Source of the DNA: Desmodus rotundus
Taxonomy: Eukaryota > Chordata > Mammalia > Chiroptera > Phyllostomidae
Direction: 5' to 3'
NCBI RefSeq assembly: GCF_022682495.2
Contig: NC_071398.1
Span: 31,499,426 to 31,563,425, forward strand
Length of the DNA: 64,000 nt
Shown: positions 1-11,464 of the stretch, piece by piece
Layout of the letters: each line of letters begins with the position of its first letter
Numbering within the stretch: position 1 is the stretch's first letter
Notes under the pieces: generated by a model
What the model saw: the letters and a program-made list of their open reading frames with translations, nothing else
Told to the model about the DNA's origin: nothing
Database searches by the model: none
Position numbers and translations under genes: made by a program

Positions 1-1226
1 TTGTTTCAGAATTATGCTCTCTCTGGGAAGGACACGTTAGCACTTTTTTTCACAAGTGGAAGAAATGAAGTGTGATGGAAATTCACAGAGGGCGTGAGGA
101 CAGACGGAGGCATCTTCCCCTGCACATGTGGCGGAACTAACGCACGGCTGGGCCTGCTCTGTGTGCATGTGCAGACACCCTCTTGCGCATGGCGGGTGGG
201 GTGCAGAGGGCCACAAGGCCCACCCCCCTGAGCCCAGCAAGGTGCTGCTGTGTAGTCGAAAAGAAACAAACATCATTTCTTGTTGGGCAAAACCCTCCAA
301 ACCTCCATATCCCAAACTCTAAAAACAAAACTGAAAGAAAAGACCAACATCTGAACAAACCCAAGAGTGGAGTAAAACAGTGAAAAAATCCTTTGGCAGT
401 GAGAAACAAATTTTGGGTTTTGACTTCTCCTGTTTGCTTTTTGGATTTCCTTTGGAGCAGAGGTGTGTGCGGCATCCTTGGCTGGCTAGCTGGCAAGGTA
501 GTTTACAGGTATGCTTCCTTTACTTTTAAAAAAAATTTTTGGATTTCTACTTAAAGCCAAAGAGTTTGACATTAAAGGAAAAAAAAAAACCTGAAATCAA
601 AAATGCTTCTTGGGTCAGAAACTGAAGTCTTTCTCACTGTCTTCACCGAATTGGCCACATACCCCTGGGGTAGTTTCGGTGATGCAGAGGCTCAGATCTC
701 TTGCTATAAAATAACAGTTTTCTTTTTCCATTTTTAATCAGGAAGGGGAAAACCCCCGAAGTTTTCTTTGTCCATTTCTGAGTAGCTCTTTTGCCATAAA
801 TCCCCCCAAATTCTTCACTGAAAATATAAGCCCCCAAATAATAGTTTTTTTTTTTTTTCATTAAAGAGAAAGCATGTGAAAGTTGTAAAGACAGGAATAA
901 GAAAGGAGGGGAGGAGAGAGAGGGGGGAGGAAGGGCAGTGGACAAGCCGGTGGTGCTCCAGCTGGTGTCCGCTCTGCTCCGCTGTCTAAAGTTCAGTGGG
1001 AGGTTCTGAGGGTGCTGGAAGAGGTTGTTGCGTGAGATCATCAGGTAGCTGAGGAAGTTGCGTTGAATGCAGTTTTTGTTGGTTCTGTGTTTTCTTTTGG
1101 AGAGAAGCAGTAGCAGCAGTGACTCCAATGGTCGGGCTCCCAGGACCCGGCGATGCATCCGGCAACCCGGGCCCGGCTGGGTTGGTGGGCGAACGTCTGT
1201 GGGCCGAGCAGTGGGTCTGGGAGGGG
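1..1226 (-). other. CBFA2T3: CBFA2T3 3' untranslated region (continues past the left edge)
   Basis: Sequence following the stop codon at 1,227-1,229. No canonical AATAAA (TTTATT on plus) was found here, only an ATTAAA variant read on minus near 734-739. The polyadenylation site is therefore probably further left, in line with the long 3' UTR known for this gene. The right part is GC-rich and the left part AT-rich, including a T14 run at 845-858 that is poly(A) in the transcript. Reading frames crossing this part resemble no known protein. Confidence 0.75.
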
Positions 1227-1517
1227 TCAGCGGGGTGCGGCGTCCAGCGGGCCAGGGGAGCCTGGGCGAGATGGCCCTGTGGACCCAGCTTCGCTAGGGC
1301 TGGCGGCACCTGTGGGCAGGCAGGGGCCCAGGCTGACGGTGGCGTCGGGCTGTCCTGGCACCGGGTCAGCCACCACTGCCGAGGGGCCCTGCAGGCTCTG
1401 GCCGCACACGTGGTGGTGCTTTTCCCAGTCCTTGTGCTGGCAGAAGGAGCCGCAGTAGCGCGCTGCATTGCAGCCGCTGCAGGTCTCGCTGGCCTTGCGT
1501 CCACAGTTCCAGCAGCT
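1227..1517 (-). CDS. CBFA2T3: CBFA2T3 last coding exon: NHR4 / MYND zinc finger and C-terminal tail
   Basis: Codes residues 494-589 of the 589-aa form and ends at TGA. The acceptor reads cccaatccag before AGC TGC TGG. The MYND finger is complete, with zinc ligands at about Cys495, 498, 506, 509, 515, 519, His527 and Cys531, spaced C-x2-C-x7-C-x2-C-x5-C-x3-C-x7-H-x3-C. In this family NHR4 contacts NCoR/SMRT co-repressors. The roughly 58-residue tail is rich in Pro, Gly, Ser and Ala and ends in LDAAPR; this tail is typical of CBFA2T3 and separates it from its paralogues. Nothing is truncated or missing. Confidence 0.98.
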   Translation of the reverse strand, partial: SCWNCGRKASETCSGCNAARYCGSFCQHKDWEKHHHVCGQSLQGPSAVVADPVPGQPDATVSLGPCLPTGAASPSEAGSTGPSRPGSPGPLDAAPR

Positions 1518-2468
1518 CTGGATTGGGGGAAGGAGATGGTTGGGGTGGGCCAGGGCTGGGCCACTCCATATCCCCAGAGAACTCAGCCTGGCTGCAGAAT
1601 GGGGAAATACACCCTCTAAACAAACTGGCTTAGACCCAGCCAGGGTGTCAAATGAGACAGAAAGACCCCAAAGTGCTACAGCCTGTAGTGACCATTGGCA
1701 GACACTGTCCCTTGGCTGGGGCATTTTGGGGGAGTGGGCTCATACTGCAGCATTGCACAACTCTAGCCATGTGAGTGAAAGGTGGGTGGGGACACTGTTG
1801 AAGGCCCCGCCCGGGTCATGGGACAGGAAGTCCAAACCTTCCCTGGAGAGGGGCCAGGTGCCTGTTTAGCCTCCAAAGCCTCTCAGACTCCAATATCTCC
1901 TGCTGTCCCCGGCTCATTCTGCTCAGCTCCATTGGTCTCCTGCAATGCTCACTGGGCCAGGCTTGCCTGGCCCCCTCCCAGGACGTCACTGTTCCCCATC
2001 CCCACATGCTGGCCCACTTCCTCCAGGAATGCTCAGGTATCACTGCTATTAGCCCTGCCTGACACCCTACCCTTTTCCCTATGCAGGTCCAGCCTGAAAT
2101 GCTCTAGGCCTCATGCCCAAACACCAGCATGATAACAATCTCAAACTTTCCTGCACGTGCATGTGTGCCAGGAGCTGAGGAGGTGCTTTAGATGCTACCT
2201 GGGGTCTTTACACCCTCCTCTGCCCCTGCTTTCACAGGTCAGAGAGAGCATGCGCTTTGGTGGCTGCAAGCCTGGATGCAAATAAGAGCTCTGCCACTTC
2301 CCAGGCTGACCTTAGGCACGTTACCACCCCCCTGAAGCCTTCAGTTTCCATCTGTACAATGGGGACACCCACAGGATGCACCTAACTAGGCTATGGGACA
2401 CTGAGGGCTCACAGGGCTGCCCAGGAGGCAGAGCAGCCCTGGACCTGGACTGTGGAGTGGGCTCCTAC
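1518..2468 (-). other. CBFA2T3: Intron between NHR3 and MYND exons
   Basis: 951-bp intron with a gtagg donor at the 2,468 side and an ag acceptor at 1,518-1,519. It carries an old MIR SINE at about 2,245-2,375. I see nothing else that can be named. Confidence 0.9.
2245..2375 (+). repeat. MIR SINE fossil
   Basis: Resembles the MIR core and tail in sense orientation: a gctctgccacttcc block, then a diverged 'gaccttaggcacgttac' block, then 'cagtttcc...tctgtacaatgggg'. Heavily diverged, as expected for this ancient family. Confidence 0.75.
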
Positions 2469-2659
2469 CTCGCTGGAGTCCTCCTGCTGGTTGACGACAG
2501 TGAGGGCATCCTCCGAGGCCTGCCGCCTGGCCTCGGCCAGGGCCCGCTCCATCTTGGCACGCTCCGTGCTGATGAGCTCGTGGGCCTTCCGCTCAGCATC
2601 TGACACAGCTTTCTGCAGTTCAGACATCGCTTGCCGCTTCACCTCATTCACTGCCTCCT
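2469..2659 (-). CDS. CBFA2T3: CBFA2T3 exon: NHR3 coiled-coil region
   Basis: 191-nt exon (phase 1 in, phase 0 out) coding residues 431-493. The acceptor is tccttttgcag and the donor GAG|gtagga. The sequence begins EAVNEVKRQ and is a highly charged Ala/Glu/Lys/Arg helix with heptad character, as expected for NHR3, which in this family adds weakly to partner binding. It ends in QQEDSSE, which leads straight into the MYND finger. Almost every residue matches what I recall of mammalian CBFA2T3. Confidence 0.98.
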
Positions 2660-4190
2660 CTGCAAAAGGACATGTGGCCACGGTCACATGGGCCAGCCTA
2701 CCCAGGTCTCCCGGGCCTTCCAGGCATAACCCTGGGGGTGGGGCTTGGGCACAAAGGAACTTTCCCACACGGGTGTGCAAGCATCATCATGGGGCAAATC
2801 TCCAAATTCATCCTCTCCTGCAGTGTGCTCAAACCCCTGCGTGCAGCGCCAGAGTCGAGACATGAGGCCTGGGAGGACCCTAGAATCTGTATTCCTAGCA
2901 AGTTCCAAGTACTGCTGCTGCTGCTGCTGGTCTCAGCACCCACTCTGGGAGCCACAGCTGTATTGTTCTGCCCTGTGGACAGTCTGCCTTGTCCTGCTGC
3001 CCATTGGCAATAGCCCAGGGGATGTCCGTCCAGGGCTCTGCACTGTAATTTTCCCCCAAAGCTCTCTTCTATCTCCCCCACACTTGCTACTGCTGCCTGT
3101 TCACGACTGAGGATCCAGTGCACTATTCTTGCTGCAGCCAGAGAGCCTGCTCAGATTGCACCCTGCTCTCTGACCCTGGGAACAACATGGCCCCACCCAC
3201 TACTAAACCACCCCCGTGGCCTTTCCAGCCTGCCTCAGCTTACCTGGCAGCACTGCTCTGCAGCATGGTGTGAGAAAGGCTAGGGTGGGGCTAAGCAGGG
3301 ACCCCATTTAAGGGGCAAAGATGGCCTTTAGGCCTCCCATCCGAGTGTTTGCACACTGTCTACTGAGTTGCTGGCAGTGCCATCTGTAGCTGCCTGCCCC
3401 CATGTCACCACCCAAGCTCCTCATGGTTGTCACCAAGGGTCCCATGAGGCCCTACTGTGGGCCAAGTGGATGTGAAGGGAAGAGGCCAAGGGAAATGAGC
3501 ACTCCTGTCTTCCTGTCCAGGTCTGCCTCCTGCCTTGATCTGGGCAGCTGCTGCCTGTCTGGCCCCTCAGCTTCCAGCTCTGAGCTGGGACCCTGGCTTT
3601 CTGGGCCAGGCACTCTGGCTTTTAAGATCCTGAGATTATTTACCTCTAAGTCACATTTCACACTGAATCTACCCACAAGTCAAAACATATCTGGGATCCC
3701 GCCTCTTCTCTGCACCCTCCCCCGTGCCGGTCTGGCACTCACTGCCATGGGCTCTAGCTTCTGCTCAGCCCCTCCCCAAAGTCTGTTCCCACAATGCAAT
3801 GAATGATCTCACAACACTCCCCTGCTGCCGCACTCAACACTGGCAAGAAGGCCCACAGATTCCAGCTCTAAGTGCCTCTCTCGTATGTGCAGTGTCTTGC
3901 ACACTTGTGTGTGTGTCAGGCCTGAGCCCCTGCTTGTTTTACTGAGCATGCTGTTGTTCCCTGGCAGGTATTGGGTGACAGTCGTTCTACCCTGGATACT
4001 AAGTGCACTACGATCCCTCTGTGAGCCCCACCTGTGAAGCCCTGTGAACTCTGCCCTGAGCTGGGGGCACAGCTGAGCCACCCCCACCAGACAGAAAGAA
4101 GCTCCTTATAGACAGAGAGGACAAGGGGATCTGGGCCTATGGCCCACCCCCCCATACCCCCCCTCCAGCCCTGCCACCATCTCCACTCAC
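2660..4190 (-). other. CBFA2T3: Intron upstream of the NHR3 exon
   Basis: 1,531-bp GC-rich intron. Contains a short CTG run at about 2,912-2,928 and unremarkable unique sequence. No additional exon is supported. Confidence 0.85.
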
Positions 4191-4259
4191 CAGCCTTCCT
4201 CCAGATCTCCTCGGGCATGTAGCTGGAGAGGGTCCTGGGCATGAACTCCCGGCGTACGT
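4191..4259 (-). CDS. CBFA2T3: CBFA2T3 exon leading into NHR3
   Basis: 69-nt exon (phase 1 in, phase 1 out) coding residues 408-429 plus parts of two split codons (Asp407, Glu430). The acceptor is tgtgtttcag and the donor GGCTG|gtgagtg. Contains the conserved PRTL and PEEIWRKA motifs. Differs from the human protein as I recall it at a few linker positions, for example RREFM where human has PREFL. Confidence 0.97.
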
Positions 4260-4739
4260 CTGAAACACAGGGGCAGCATCACACACAGGACAGGGTCATA
4301 GGGCCACGGCATGAGTGTGCACTCGGCAGGGGTCCCAGGTGCCCATGGGTGGAAAGGCTGTATCAGTTGCTAGGGAGCCGGGCAGAGCAGTGTCTGGAAA
4401 GGAGGTGCTTTGGACTGATGGACCTCAGATTCTACTGGGAGCCTCTCTTGGTTTCCATGATCATCATCCAGGGCATGCATGGAGACCTGCAGGCCACCGG
4501 AGCTCTGAGTCTGGGCTTCCTAGTGGGTCAGGCAGCATCTTTTTGCAGAGCAAACAAGGTACCCCTTTTTCAAGTGAAACTGTTTTGGGTGGTATTTTAT
4601 GCGGAGCCTATATGAGGGCCCTGCTGGCCTCGGCCCTGGGCACCCCCTTCATGTACTGTGTAGGGTCCCCTGCACCACCATGCTGCTCTCTATATCACTC
4701 TGTCTGTTCTGTCTGCCCCCTCTCCCCACCACCACGCAC
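4260..4739 (-). other. CBFA2T3: Intron between NHR2 and pre-NHR3 exons
   Basis: 480-bp intron with gtgcgtgg donor and tttcag acceptor. I see no repeat or exon in it. Confidence 0.85.
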
Positions 4740-4938
4740 CTAGCTGAGACCCCTCTGCTCCTGCTGAGCTGCCGAGGGGCCGGGCGGTGGTGGTCGTGGG
4801 GCCCTTCTTGTTGTCCTCAGTATCGCTGTAGCGCCGGACCCAGTGGTTGAGCTCCTCGCGGTCAGCCTCCTGGCACCGGCGCAGCACAGTAAGTGACCGC
4901 CGTGTCTTCTCGGCCATGTCCATGATGCAGTTCAGGAG
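4740..4938 (-). CDS. CBFA2T3: CBFA2T3 exon: second half of NHR2 oligomerisation helix
   Basis: 199-nt exon (phase 0 in, phase 1 out) coding residues 341-406. The acceptor is accatcacctgcag and the donor CAGCTAG|gtgcgtgg. It starts [15 protein letters not shown] and continues to EELNHW, completing NHR2. In ETO-family proteins NHR2 forms an alpha-helical tetramer needed for repression. A low-complexity Thr/Ser/Gly linker follows, which is the least conserved part. Ala stands in MDMAEK where I recall Val in human. Confidence 0.98.
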
Positions 4939-5585
4939 CTGCAGGTGATGGTCGGGTCGCCTAAGCACGCAGGGCCCTTTTCCCACGCTGCTAGGCCTTG
5001 GCAAGCCCCACTGCCTGGAAAGACCCCTAAACAGCTGGGGCAGGGCTGGAAACAGCCCACTGCTCCCTCCCCAGAGAGCACCAGACTTTGCGGGGGGGGG
5101 GGGGGGGGGCTTAAGTGAATGCAGGGGGCTTGGGACCCTGCTTTGCCAACCTCGAGGTGTGGTCTGCCCCACGGACCAGAGCAAAAAAGGTACTCCTTTA
5201 CCACCCTGGGGACCATATCTTCTACCTAGGCTTTCCCCCTAAAAGGAAGCAGGGGTAAGGATAAACTTGGAAATGGTATTGGAGGTGTCCTACCCCCACG
5301 CCAAGTGACCTTTTTCTGGGAGACTCTCTGATGGAGTGAGAAAGGAAGGTTCTACATGGCTGACTGGAAGTCCAGGGTGGGCCGAGATAGGTGCTCCCCC
5401 ACCCCCATGGTCCCAGACCTTGTCCTCCCCAAGGCCTTGCCCCTGCTCCCCAAGGCCCCACTGTGTGCCTCCCAGCTGGGCACAGAGTCAGAGGGAGTCC
5501 ACCCGAGCCCTGTCCCCACAGCTTCACAGGTTGGGCAAAGCCCCTGGAGTAGCTGCGGCACCCATGCCTTGTCGTGGACACTCAC
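4939..5585 (-). other. CBFA2T3: Intron splitting NHR2
   Basis: 647-bp intron. Holds an uninterrupted run of 18 G on the plus strand (5,092-5,109), an 18-C tract in the pre-mRNA about 155-170 nt before the downstream acceptor. Confidence 0.9.
5092..5109 (+). repeat. Poly(G) homopolymer, 18 bases
   Basis: Read directly: 18 consecutive G on plus. In the CBFA2T3 transcript it is C18. Such tracts are length-unstable and error-prone in assembly, so the exact length is uncertain. Confidence 0.9.
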
Positions 5586-5671
5586 ATTATTGAGATGCTT
5601 CCACTCCTCAGCCCACTCACGCTCTGTGAGCCTGTGGTCGATCACTTCCTCTGGCCGTGACCCGTGGACCG
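5586..5671 (-). CDS. CBFA2T3: CBFA2T3 exon: start of NHR2
   Basis: 86-nt exon (phase 1 in, phase 0 out) coding residues 313-340, plus the second part of split codon Thr312. The acceptor is cccgttctgcag and the donor AATAAT|gtgagtg. It carries [15 protein letters not shown], the invariant first part of the NHR2 tetramerisation helix, which continues in the 4,740-4,938 exon. Confidence 0.98.
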
Positions 5672-7409
5672 CTGCAGAACGGGAATGGATGCTCAGGCCC
5701 CATCCCAGCTCCCAGGCCCCACCCCACACTCCTTGAAGCCCCACCCTGTGCTCCCTAGGCCCCTCCATACGCTGTGCCCACCTGAGTAAGATAGAGAGGA
5801 TGAAGAAGAGGACCCCAGGCACTGACCCTTTGCCCATTGCACTGAGAGGGTCAGAAACAGGCCTGGCCTCTACTCAGGGCTTGGGAGGAAAAGAACTGTA
5901 TCCCCATCCCTTGCTCTGGCTTTGGCCACCATTCTGCTACCTCCCTGCCTCCAAATCCCATTGTTCTCACCCTTTCTGTCCCCTACTGCCAACCAAGGCT
6001 GCCTCAGACCTCACTTCTAGGGCCTCATGACTGCTCAGAAGTCCCCAGGGCCTCCGTGTGATGACTGCCTGTCTCCAGCCCAAGCTTTACCCCTTCCTCT
6101 CAGCCAGCTGGACTCCTATGCACCCATCAAAACCCAGGTTACAGGCCCCTCTTCCTCAGCACCCCTGGGCCTTCAGAACTCCTTAAGCCCCATGTATCTC
6201 TGGTTCTTTAGTAATTGTAGGTGCTTCCTTGTTTAGTCTCAGTCCTCCCTCCCAACTCCCAACAGTCTATGTCAGTCCACAGGGCGGGGCTGGAGGGTCC
6301 TGTTCTGTGTCCCCTTGGCTGAGCTGTGGCCTGGCAAGTTCTCCAACTTATCTGCTGGGTCTCAAGTGAACTAGTCCAACTGTGGTCTCGGGAGACAAGA
6401 GGCCAGGAAGTCAGTAGTCCTGAGGACCATTCCCCGTGGGACCTGGGACCATCATTTAGCCTTTTTGGGCCTTAGTTCCCCTACCTTTCCTATCTCGGGG
6501 AGGGGTGGTAAAAAGACTTTTAGGAGGCATGTTGGTGGGGAGAGCCCAGGTACAAGCAGGCTCTGTGACAAGTGCTTCACATCTTTCATCCCTGCACAGA
6601 CCTCGAAGGAGGCTCTGCTGTCTTGCAATTCACAGACGGGAGAACTGAAGCTGCTGAAGGGGATGTGTTTGCCCAAGGTCATGCTGAGCAGAGCTGTGCC
6701 TTCAGCCGCTGGCTGGTATGGCTCCAGGGACTGAAACAGTGGGGTGCCCTTCTCCCAGTAAGAAACAAAACCACCACGAGCTGTGAAGTGGATGCCAGGG
6801 CGGCAGCATCCAAGTGTCCCCATCATGGCCCCCCTATAGTTTTGGACCTACCAAGTGCTCCCACCCTCACTGTTTTGGGTGCCCCTGCCTGTGTTGGGTG
6901 ACACAATGCCATGGATGCTTTTGGGCTGAGGTCTGTTTAGGCTTCTCCTTGTAAGGGTTTTCTGGCCCCAGAAACTCAAATTGCCTTCCCAAATGTAGAA
7001 GGGGTGTGAGGTGGCAGACACAGTCCGCTGTCCACAGCCCTGCCCTGTTGCTTGCAGAGGCAGGGGCTTCGCCAATGCCCTGACCAAAATAGTGGTGGAG
7101 ATCTGCTGGACAGCTGGCATCTATTTTTGCATTAGCAGGATCGGGTGGGAATAGCACCTGCCTGACCCGACCACAGGGAGCCAGACACTGTCACCTGCTG
7201 CCTAGGCAGGGGCCCTGGGAGCTCACACAGGGTGGAAGTGAGGAGACAGCCTGTATGGAGCAAGGCCTCTGCTGACCCTGCTTCTGGGCTCCTCACTGGG
7301 GCCCTGAGCCTCTGCCTGTTTCTAGGCTGCTCTTCCAATATACTGGGGAGACACTAGGATAGAGGCCGGTCCTGTTCATCTCTTTGTCCCCAGCAGATGG
7401 TCAGTGGTC

Positions 7410-7550
7410 AGGTAGATGTGGCTAGAAGACTTTGGGCATGTCAATTATGCTCTCTGGGCTTTAGCCTCCTCATCTGTGACACGGGTGTGCTAACATGTCA
7501 CACATGTATCAGAATGTATCATGGCCCACTTTAAGAACTGAGTAAAGGGT
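7410..7550 (+). repeat. MIR SINE fossil
   Basis: Sense-oriented MIR remnant: 'gactttgggcatgtcaatta' followed by a 'tctctgggctttagcctcctcatctgtgac' type block, as in the MIR body. A similar weaker relic lies at about 6,390-6,480. Confidence 0.65.
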
Positions 7551-7622
7551 AATAATGCAAGCAAGAGGTGAGTGCTTTGCCCCAGACTTGTTGCCACTGT
7601 TATTGGTAACAGCTGGGCCTCA

Positions 7623-7666
7623 CAGCACCCACTCTGCACCAGCACCCACTCACAGCACCCACTCTG
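7623..7666 (+). repeat. Short tandem repeat, three copies of cagcacccact(ctg)
   Basis: Three adjacent copies of cagcacccact with small length differences, starting at 7,623, 7,640 and 7,653. No function apparent. Confidence 0.85.
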
Positions 7667-8384
7667 TTAACTCCCATGGTCCTTACATGACTCTGAGGGC
7701 TGAGACTCCTGTTAGAACCAGCCAACAGAGGATGAAACTGAGGCATGGAGGTCACGTGACCAACCCAAGGGCAGACCACTGGGAATCATCGGAGCTCAGA
7801 GGACAAGGCAGTCCTGAGCCCTCGCTCCCACCACGAAACACCTGCTCCAACCAATACCAGGGCCTCTCCACCCAATACTGGGGCCTTCCCTATCTCCTTC
7901 CTCCACACAGCTCACCCAGTGACCACGCTCTAATGGATCTGGCATTTCCGTGTTCATTTTCATTCCACTCCAAGAGCAGGATGGGCATGTGTGGTCGGTC
8001 AGTGGGGCTCAGTGAGGGCTCATGAGTCCTAGGGGGTGTCTGCTTTCTCTTAGAGGGCCTGGCCAAGCCTTGGAGGCAGTGGCTGCAGCTCCTGTGACTT
8101 GGGCACCTCACATGCTAGAACTGCCCACAAATGGTCTCCTCCCAGCTGGCCTGTGCATCCCACCTGTGAAATGTGACTTATAGGAAATACTTGGTCATTC
8201 AGATGACTGAAATATATCTCTCACACATGGTTTTCATCCAGGGTTCCTGGCTCACTGTTCCCCAAACCCTTGGAATTTCCTAAGCATAAAGAGTGGAAAA
8301 GGTGTCTTTGGTTAATGGTAACGAGGTAACTTTGGAACAGGATGAGGGCTGGTTGCTCAGAGAACCAACCATGCAAGTAGACGG

Positions 8385-8915
8385 TTCAACTTCCAGTCCC
8401 ACCGTGACCTCCAGGGCGGGGAGAGGGGCTGGAGGGTGAATCAATTGCCAGTGGCCCATGATTCAATCAATCCTGCCTACGTAATGCAGCCTTGGCGGAA
8501 CCTCACAGGAAGGTTCAGAGAGCTTCGGGGTTGATGAACAGAGATTCTGAGAGAGTGATATACCCAGAGAGGGAATGGAACTTCCTTGCCCTTTCCCCAT
8601 ACCTTGCCCTGTGGTAAGTAAATGTTTCTCTGAGTTCTGTGAGCCGTTCTAGAAATTCATTGACGCCAAGGTGGCAGTTGTGGGAACCTCTGATTTACAG
8701 TTGGTTGGTCAGAAGCTCAGGTGACAACCTGGACTTGTGACCAGCATTTGGAGGGGGTGGGCAGTCTTGTAGGACTGAAACCCTTAACCCTTTGGGACCT
8801 AATGCTACTTCTAGGTAGAGAGTGTTAGAACTGAGTTCACTTGTAGGACACTATGCTGGTGTCCAAGAATTGCTGGGTGTTGTTTGGGAAGCAACCCCCT
8901 CAATGTGGAAATTGG
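8385..8915 (+). repeat. Old interspersed repeat relic, LTR- or MER-like, family not assigned
   Basis: The stretch has the ordered landmarks of a repeat I recognise as widespread in mammals: 'cctacgtaatgcagcc', 'ggttcagagagcttc', 'ccataccttgccct', 'ctgagttctgtgagccg', 'gtgggaacctctgattta', 'gacaacctggacttgtga' and 'gcagtcttgtaggactga'. I cannot name the family safely from memory. There is no coding capacity. Confidence 0.55.
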
Positions 8916-9464
8916 GCCCAGCAACCTAATTTACTGCCCTCCCTCTGCCCCAGCTGTAGAGCCTGGCAGTGTCCCTTTTCTTGACTAAGGAGATGAACAC
9001 AGCTGAGTAGAACCAAGGGCAACTGAAGGGTGTGTGCCCAGCCGATGGTCAGAGCCCCTCAAATTGAGTGGTTCTAGGTCCCCCAGGCCCCATACCTGTC
9101 TGTACTTGCCTCAGTCCAGCTGGGGTCCCAGGACAGGTGGCATCCACAACTATCCCCCTGGGGAGTAAAGGGACCTCTTGGGACCTGAGGGTGAGGATGT
9201 TGAACTTCTCCCAAGGGGGAGGCCCAGGAAAGGTGGCTCTCCCTCAGACGCTTCCAGGTGTAGCCCAGCCAGGGTAGGGATGCCCTCTGGGCCCTGTGGC
9301 CAGTTCCCCACTCAAACCCTTCCTCTATCCCCATTTCCCGAGTCCTTCCTGGACAGACGTGTGCACATAGTGGCTCTCGAATGCCCCCTCCCCTACACAG
9401 TTACATGCGTGTTCCTGCTAACACGCACACGTGTGCCACCCCCCACCCCCAGAGCACTGCTCAC

Positions 9465-9685
9465 TGAGTTGCCGATGGCGTTCCCGAAGCTCCCGGGGGT
9501 CAGCGTGGCGGTAGGGGTCACGGGAGTGGTGGGCCAAGGCCATGTCCTCGAGGCGGTAGTGTGGCGGCGTGGGGTGGGGCAACCCATTGCTGGGGCTGTA
9601 GCGCTGGGCGGGGCTCAGGGTGCACGGCCGTTTGCTGAGGGGGTCAGGGTGCAGCGGGTCGCGGTCTGACCCATTCTCTTTGGTC
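9465..9685 (-). CDS. CBFA2T3: CBFA2T3 exon: Pro/Arg-rich linker between NHR1 and NHR2
   Basis: 221-nt exon coding residues 239-311, with split codons Arg238 and Thr312. The acceptor is cgggccag before GACCAAAGAG and the donor CAACTCA|gtgagca. The product is a Pro/Ser/His/Arg-rich linker carrying SKRPCTL, the basic nuclear-localisation-like stretch between NHR1 and NHR2, then YSPSNG and [10 protein letters not shown]. This is the most divergent coding exon against human as recalled, with many single-residue changes but no length change that breaks the frame. Confidence 0.97.
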
Positions 9686-10350
9686 CTGGCCCGGAGAGTG
9701 GGCAGGAGGCCAGTGGTCATGGAGCCAGGAGCCGTGGATAGAGGTCCAAGCAGGAAGGATGAGAGGGAGACAGAGGTGGTGGGCAGAGAAAGAGCAAGGG
9801 GGAGACATAGACAGAGAGAGATTAGACCAGTCCATGTGGGCCCAGCCTTGATTCCCGTCCCTGGTGTGCAGGCTCCAGGCCCAGTGGTCATGAAGCTTGA
9901 GCCTCTATCGGGAGAATGAAGAGAGAGAGACACCCTCTCCTGGCAGCAGGACAAGAACCCATCTCAGCCTATAATGAGGGCCAGCCCATGTGCCTGGGTA
10001 CCTCAGGCTCCTGGACACTTGGGGTACACATCAAGCACAGAGGGAATAGCCATCATATTTTCTCCAGACCGACTCCCCTCCTGCTTACTCCCTTGTCCAC
10101 CCAGGGGGACATCTGAGTCCTCAGGAGGTCTCACCACAGCCTGACAGAGCAGCCTTGCAGAGATTCAGCCTGTGCGGTGGATCTTGCAGGAAAGGCTGAA
10201 CTTTACCAACCTGCTCACTCACTGCGGGTGATAGCATTGACCCGAATTCCCTCGGCACTGGAACTAGGATGCCTGCGGAGCTTCAGTACCAGAGTCAAGT
10301 CTGGTCCCTCCACTGTCTCCCTCCCCAGCCACAGAAAGCCCCCAAGGTAC
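9686..10350 (-). other. CBFA2T3: Intron between NHR1 and linker exons
   Basis: 665-bp intron with a gtaccttgg donor. Contains a purine-rich agagagaga-type stretch at about 9,750-9,930. Nothing else to name. Confidence 0.85.
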
Positions 10351-10532
10351 CTGTCAGGTGTCCTCCTCTTGCCGTTCTCATTGACTTCGAGCAGGAGCTC
10401 TGAGGAATCAATGGGGGAAGAGGCATTGGCATCCAGCAGGAGCTGCTCGTGCTGGGCCAGGTACTGGGCAGGGGACTGCTTGGCCAGGCGGGCGCAGTGT
10501 AGGAGTTCCCGCTGCAGCAGGGGCAGGTTTGC
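10351..10532 (-). CDS. CBFA2T3: CBFA2T3 exon: end of NHR1 (TAFH domain)
   Basis: 182-nt exon (phase 0 in, phase 2 out) coding residues 178-237. The acceptor is ccaccacag before GCAAACCTGCCC and the donor CCTGACAG|gtacctt. It starts [19 protein letters not shown], the last helices of the TAFH/NHR1 domain that docks E-protein activation domains. It then runs through a conserved [19 protein letters not shown] segment whose KRR is part of the basic nuclear-import region. Confidence 0.98.
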
Positions 10533-11464
10533 CTGTGGTGGGGAGAGGGGGTTTGGATTTGCTGCTCATGGAGGTCAGGGCATGAGAGTGCACAGCCTTC
10601 CCCTGATACCAGGCAGGGAGGATGATGGCCAGCCTTGCTGTGTGACATTGGGCAAGTTGCATGACCTCTCTGGGTATTGAGTTTCTCCACTATGACCTGG
10701 GTATAAGGGCAGGAAGGATGGCTAGGCAGGACTATGCCTCCCCCCAGGGTGCACAGTGTAATTTGGGGTGCTGTGGGACCTGAGCCCAGATCCTGGTCTC
10801 CCAGGCTGGGGCTTTTCCACTTCACTGAGCTCCCTCCCATGTGGCATCTGGAGAAGACGAGGAGGGGCTCATAATGATGACTCCTTACCTGTGCCCTGTG
10901 GAAGCAGGCGCCGGATTACCCACTATTTGGAGAAGGAAACTAGGGCTCTGAGAGGGTTAGTGGACAGCCCTGCACACAGCTGACTGCAGAGGCGCTGGGG
11001 GTAGGACTCCAATGTGCCTACTCTAGACCCCAGATGTGCTGGTGGAAAGCCCTGCACAGCCTGGAACGAAGCTTGGAGCTTGGACTACGTATGTCAGTGT
11101 GCCAGTGCCGCTCTGAGCAGTCCCATGTGTCACTGCCTGAGGTTGTACCACCTGTGGTCCTTACAACCACTGGGAATGGACACTGACTCGGTTCCACATT
11201 TACAGGAAGGACGCTAGGGCATGGGGGGGTGGAATGGTATGTTGGGGGGAGCACAGGATTCAAATGCAGATCCCTCCTGTAACAACCATGCACAATGGCT
11301 GTGCCCTCCTGCCTGTGCTCTTGCCCTGGCTCTGGGCAGCCCAGAATGCACTGCTGGGCAGTACGTGGGCTCCTCATGCGCCTTCCGAAGAGTCTTCCCA
11401 GGGCTGCTGTGGGGAGGGGGGAGTGGGCTGGATGGAGGCCCAGCAGCAGGCCACTTGGGAGAGC

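Larger units (their letters stand above)
5672..9464 (-). other. CBFA2T3: Intron with MIR fossils and an old unassigned repeat
   Basis: 3,793-bp intron. Contains MIR fossils near 6,390-6,480 and 7,410-7,550, a small three-copy tandem repeat at 7,623-7,666, and a long old interspersed repeat relic at about 8,385-8,915. No further exon is supported. Confidence 0.85.

Noticed and set aside
643..1158. 171-codon minus-strand frame after the CBFA2T3 stop
   Set aside because: Lies in the 3' UTR, no family resemblance.
2912..2928. CTG triplet run as a disease-type expansion
   Set aside because: Only about five units, interrupted context, intronic; too short to be notable.
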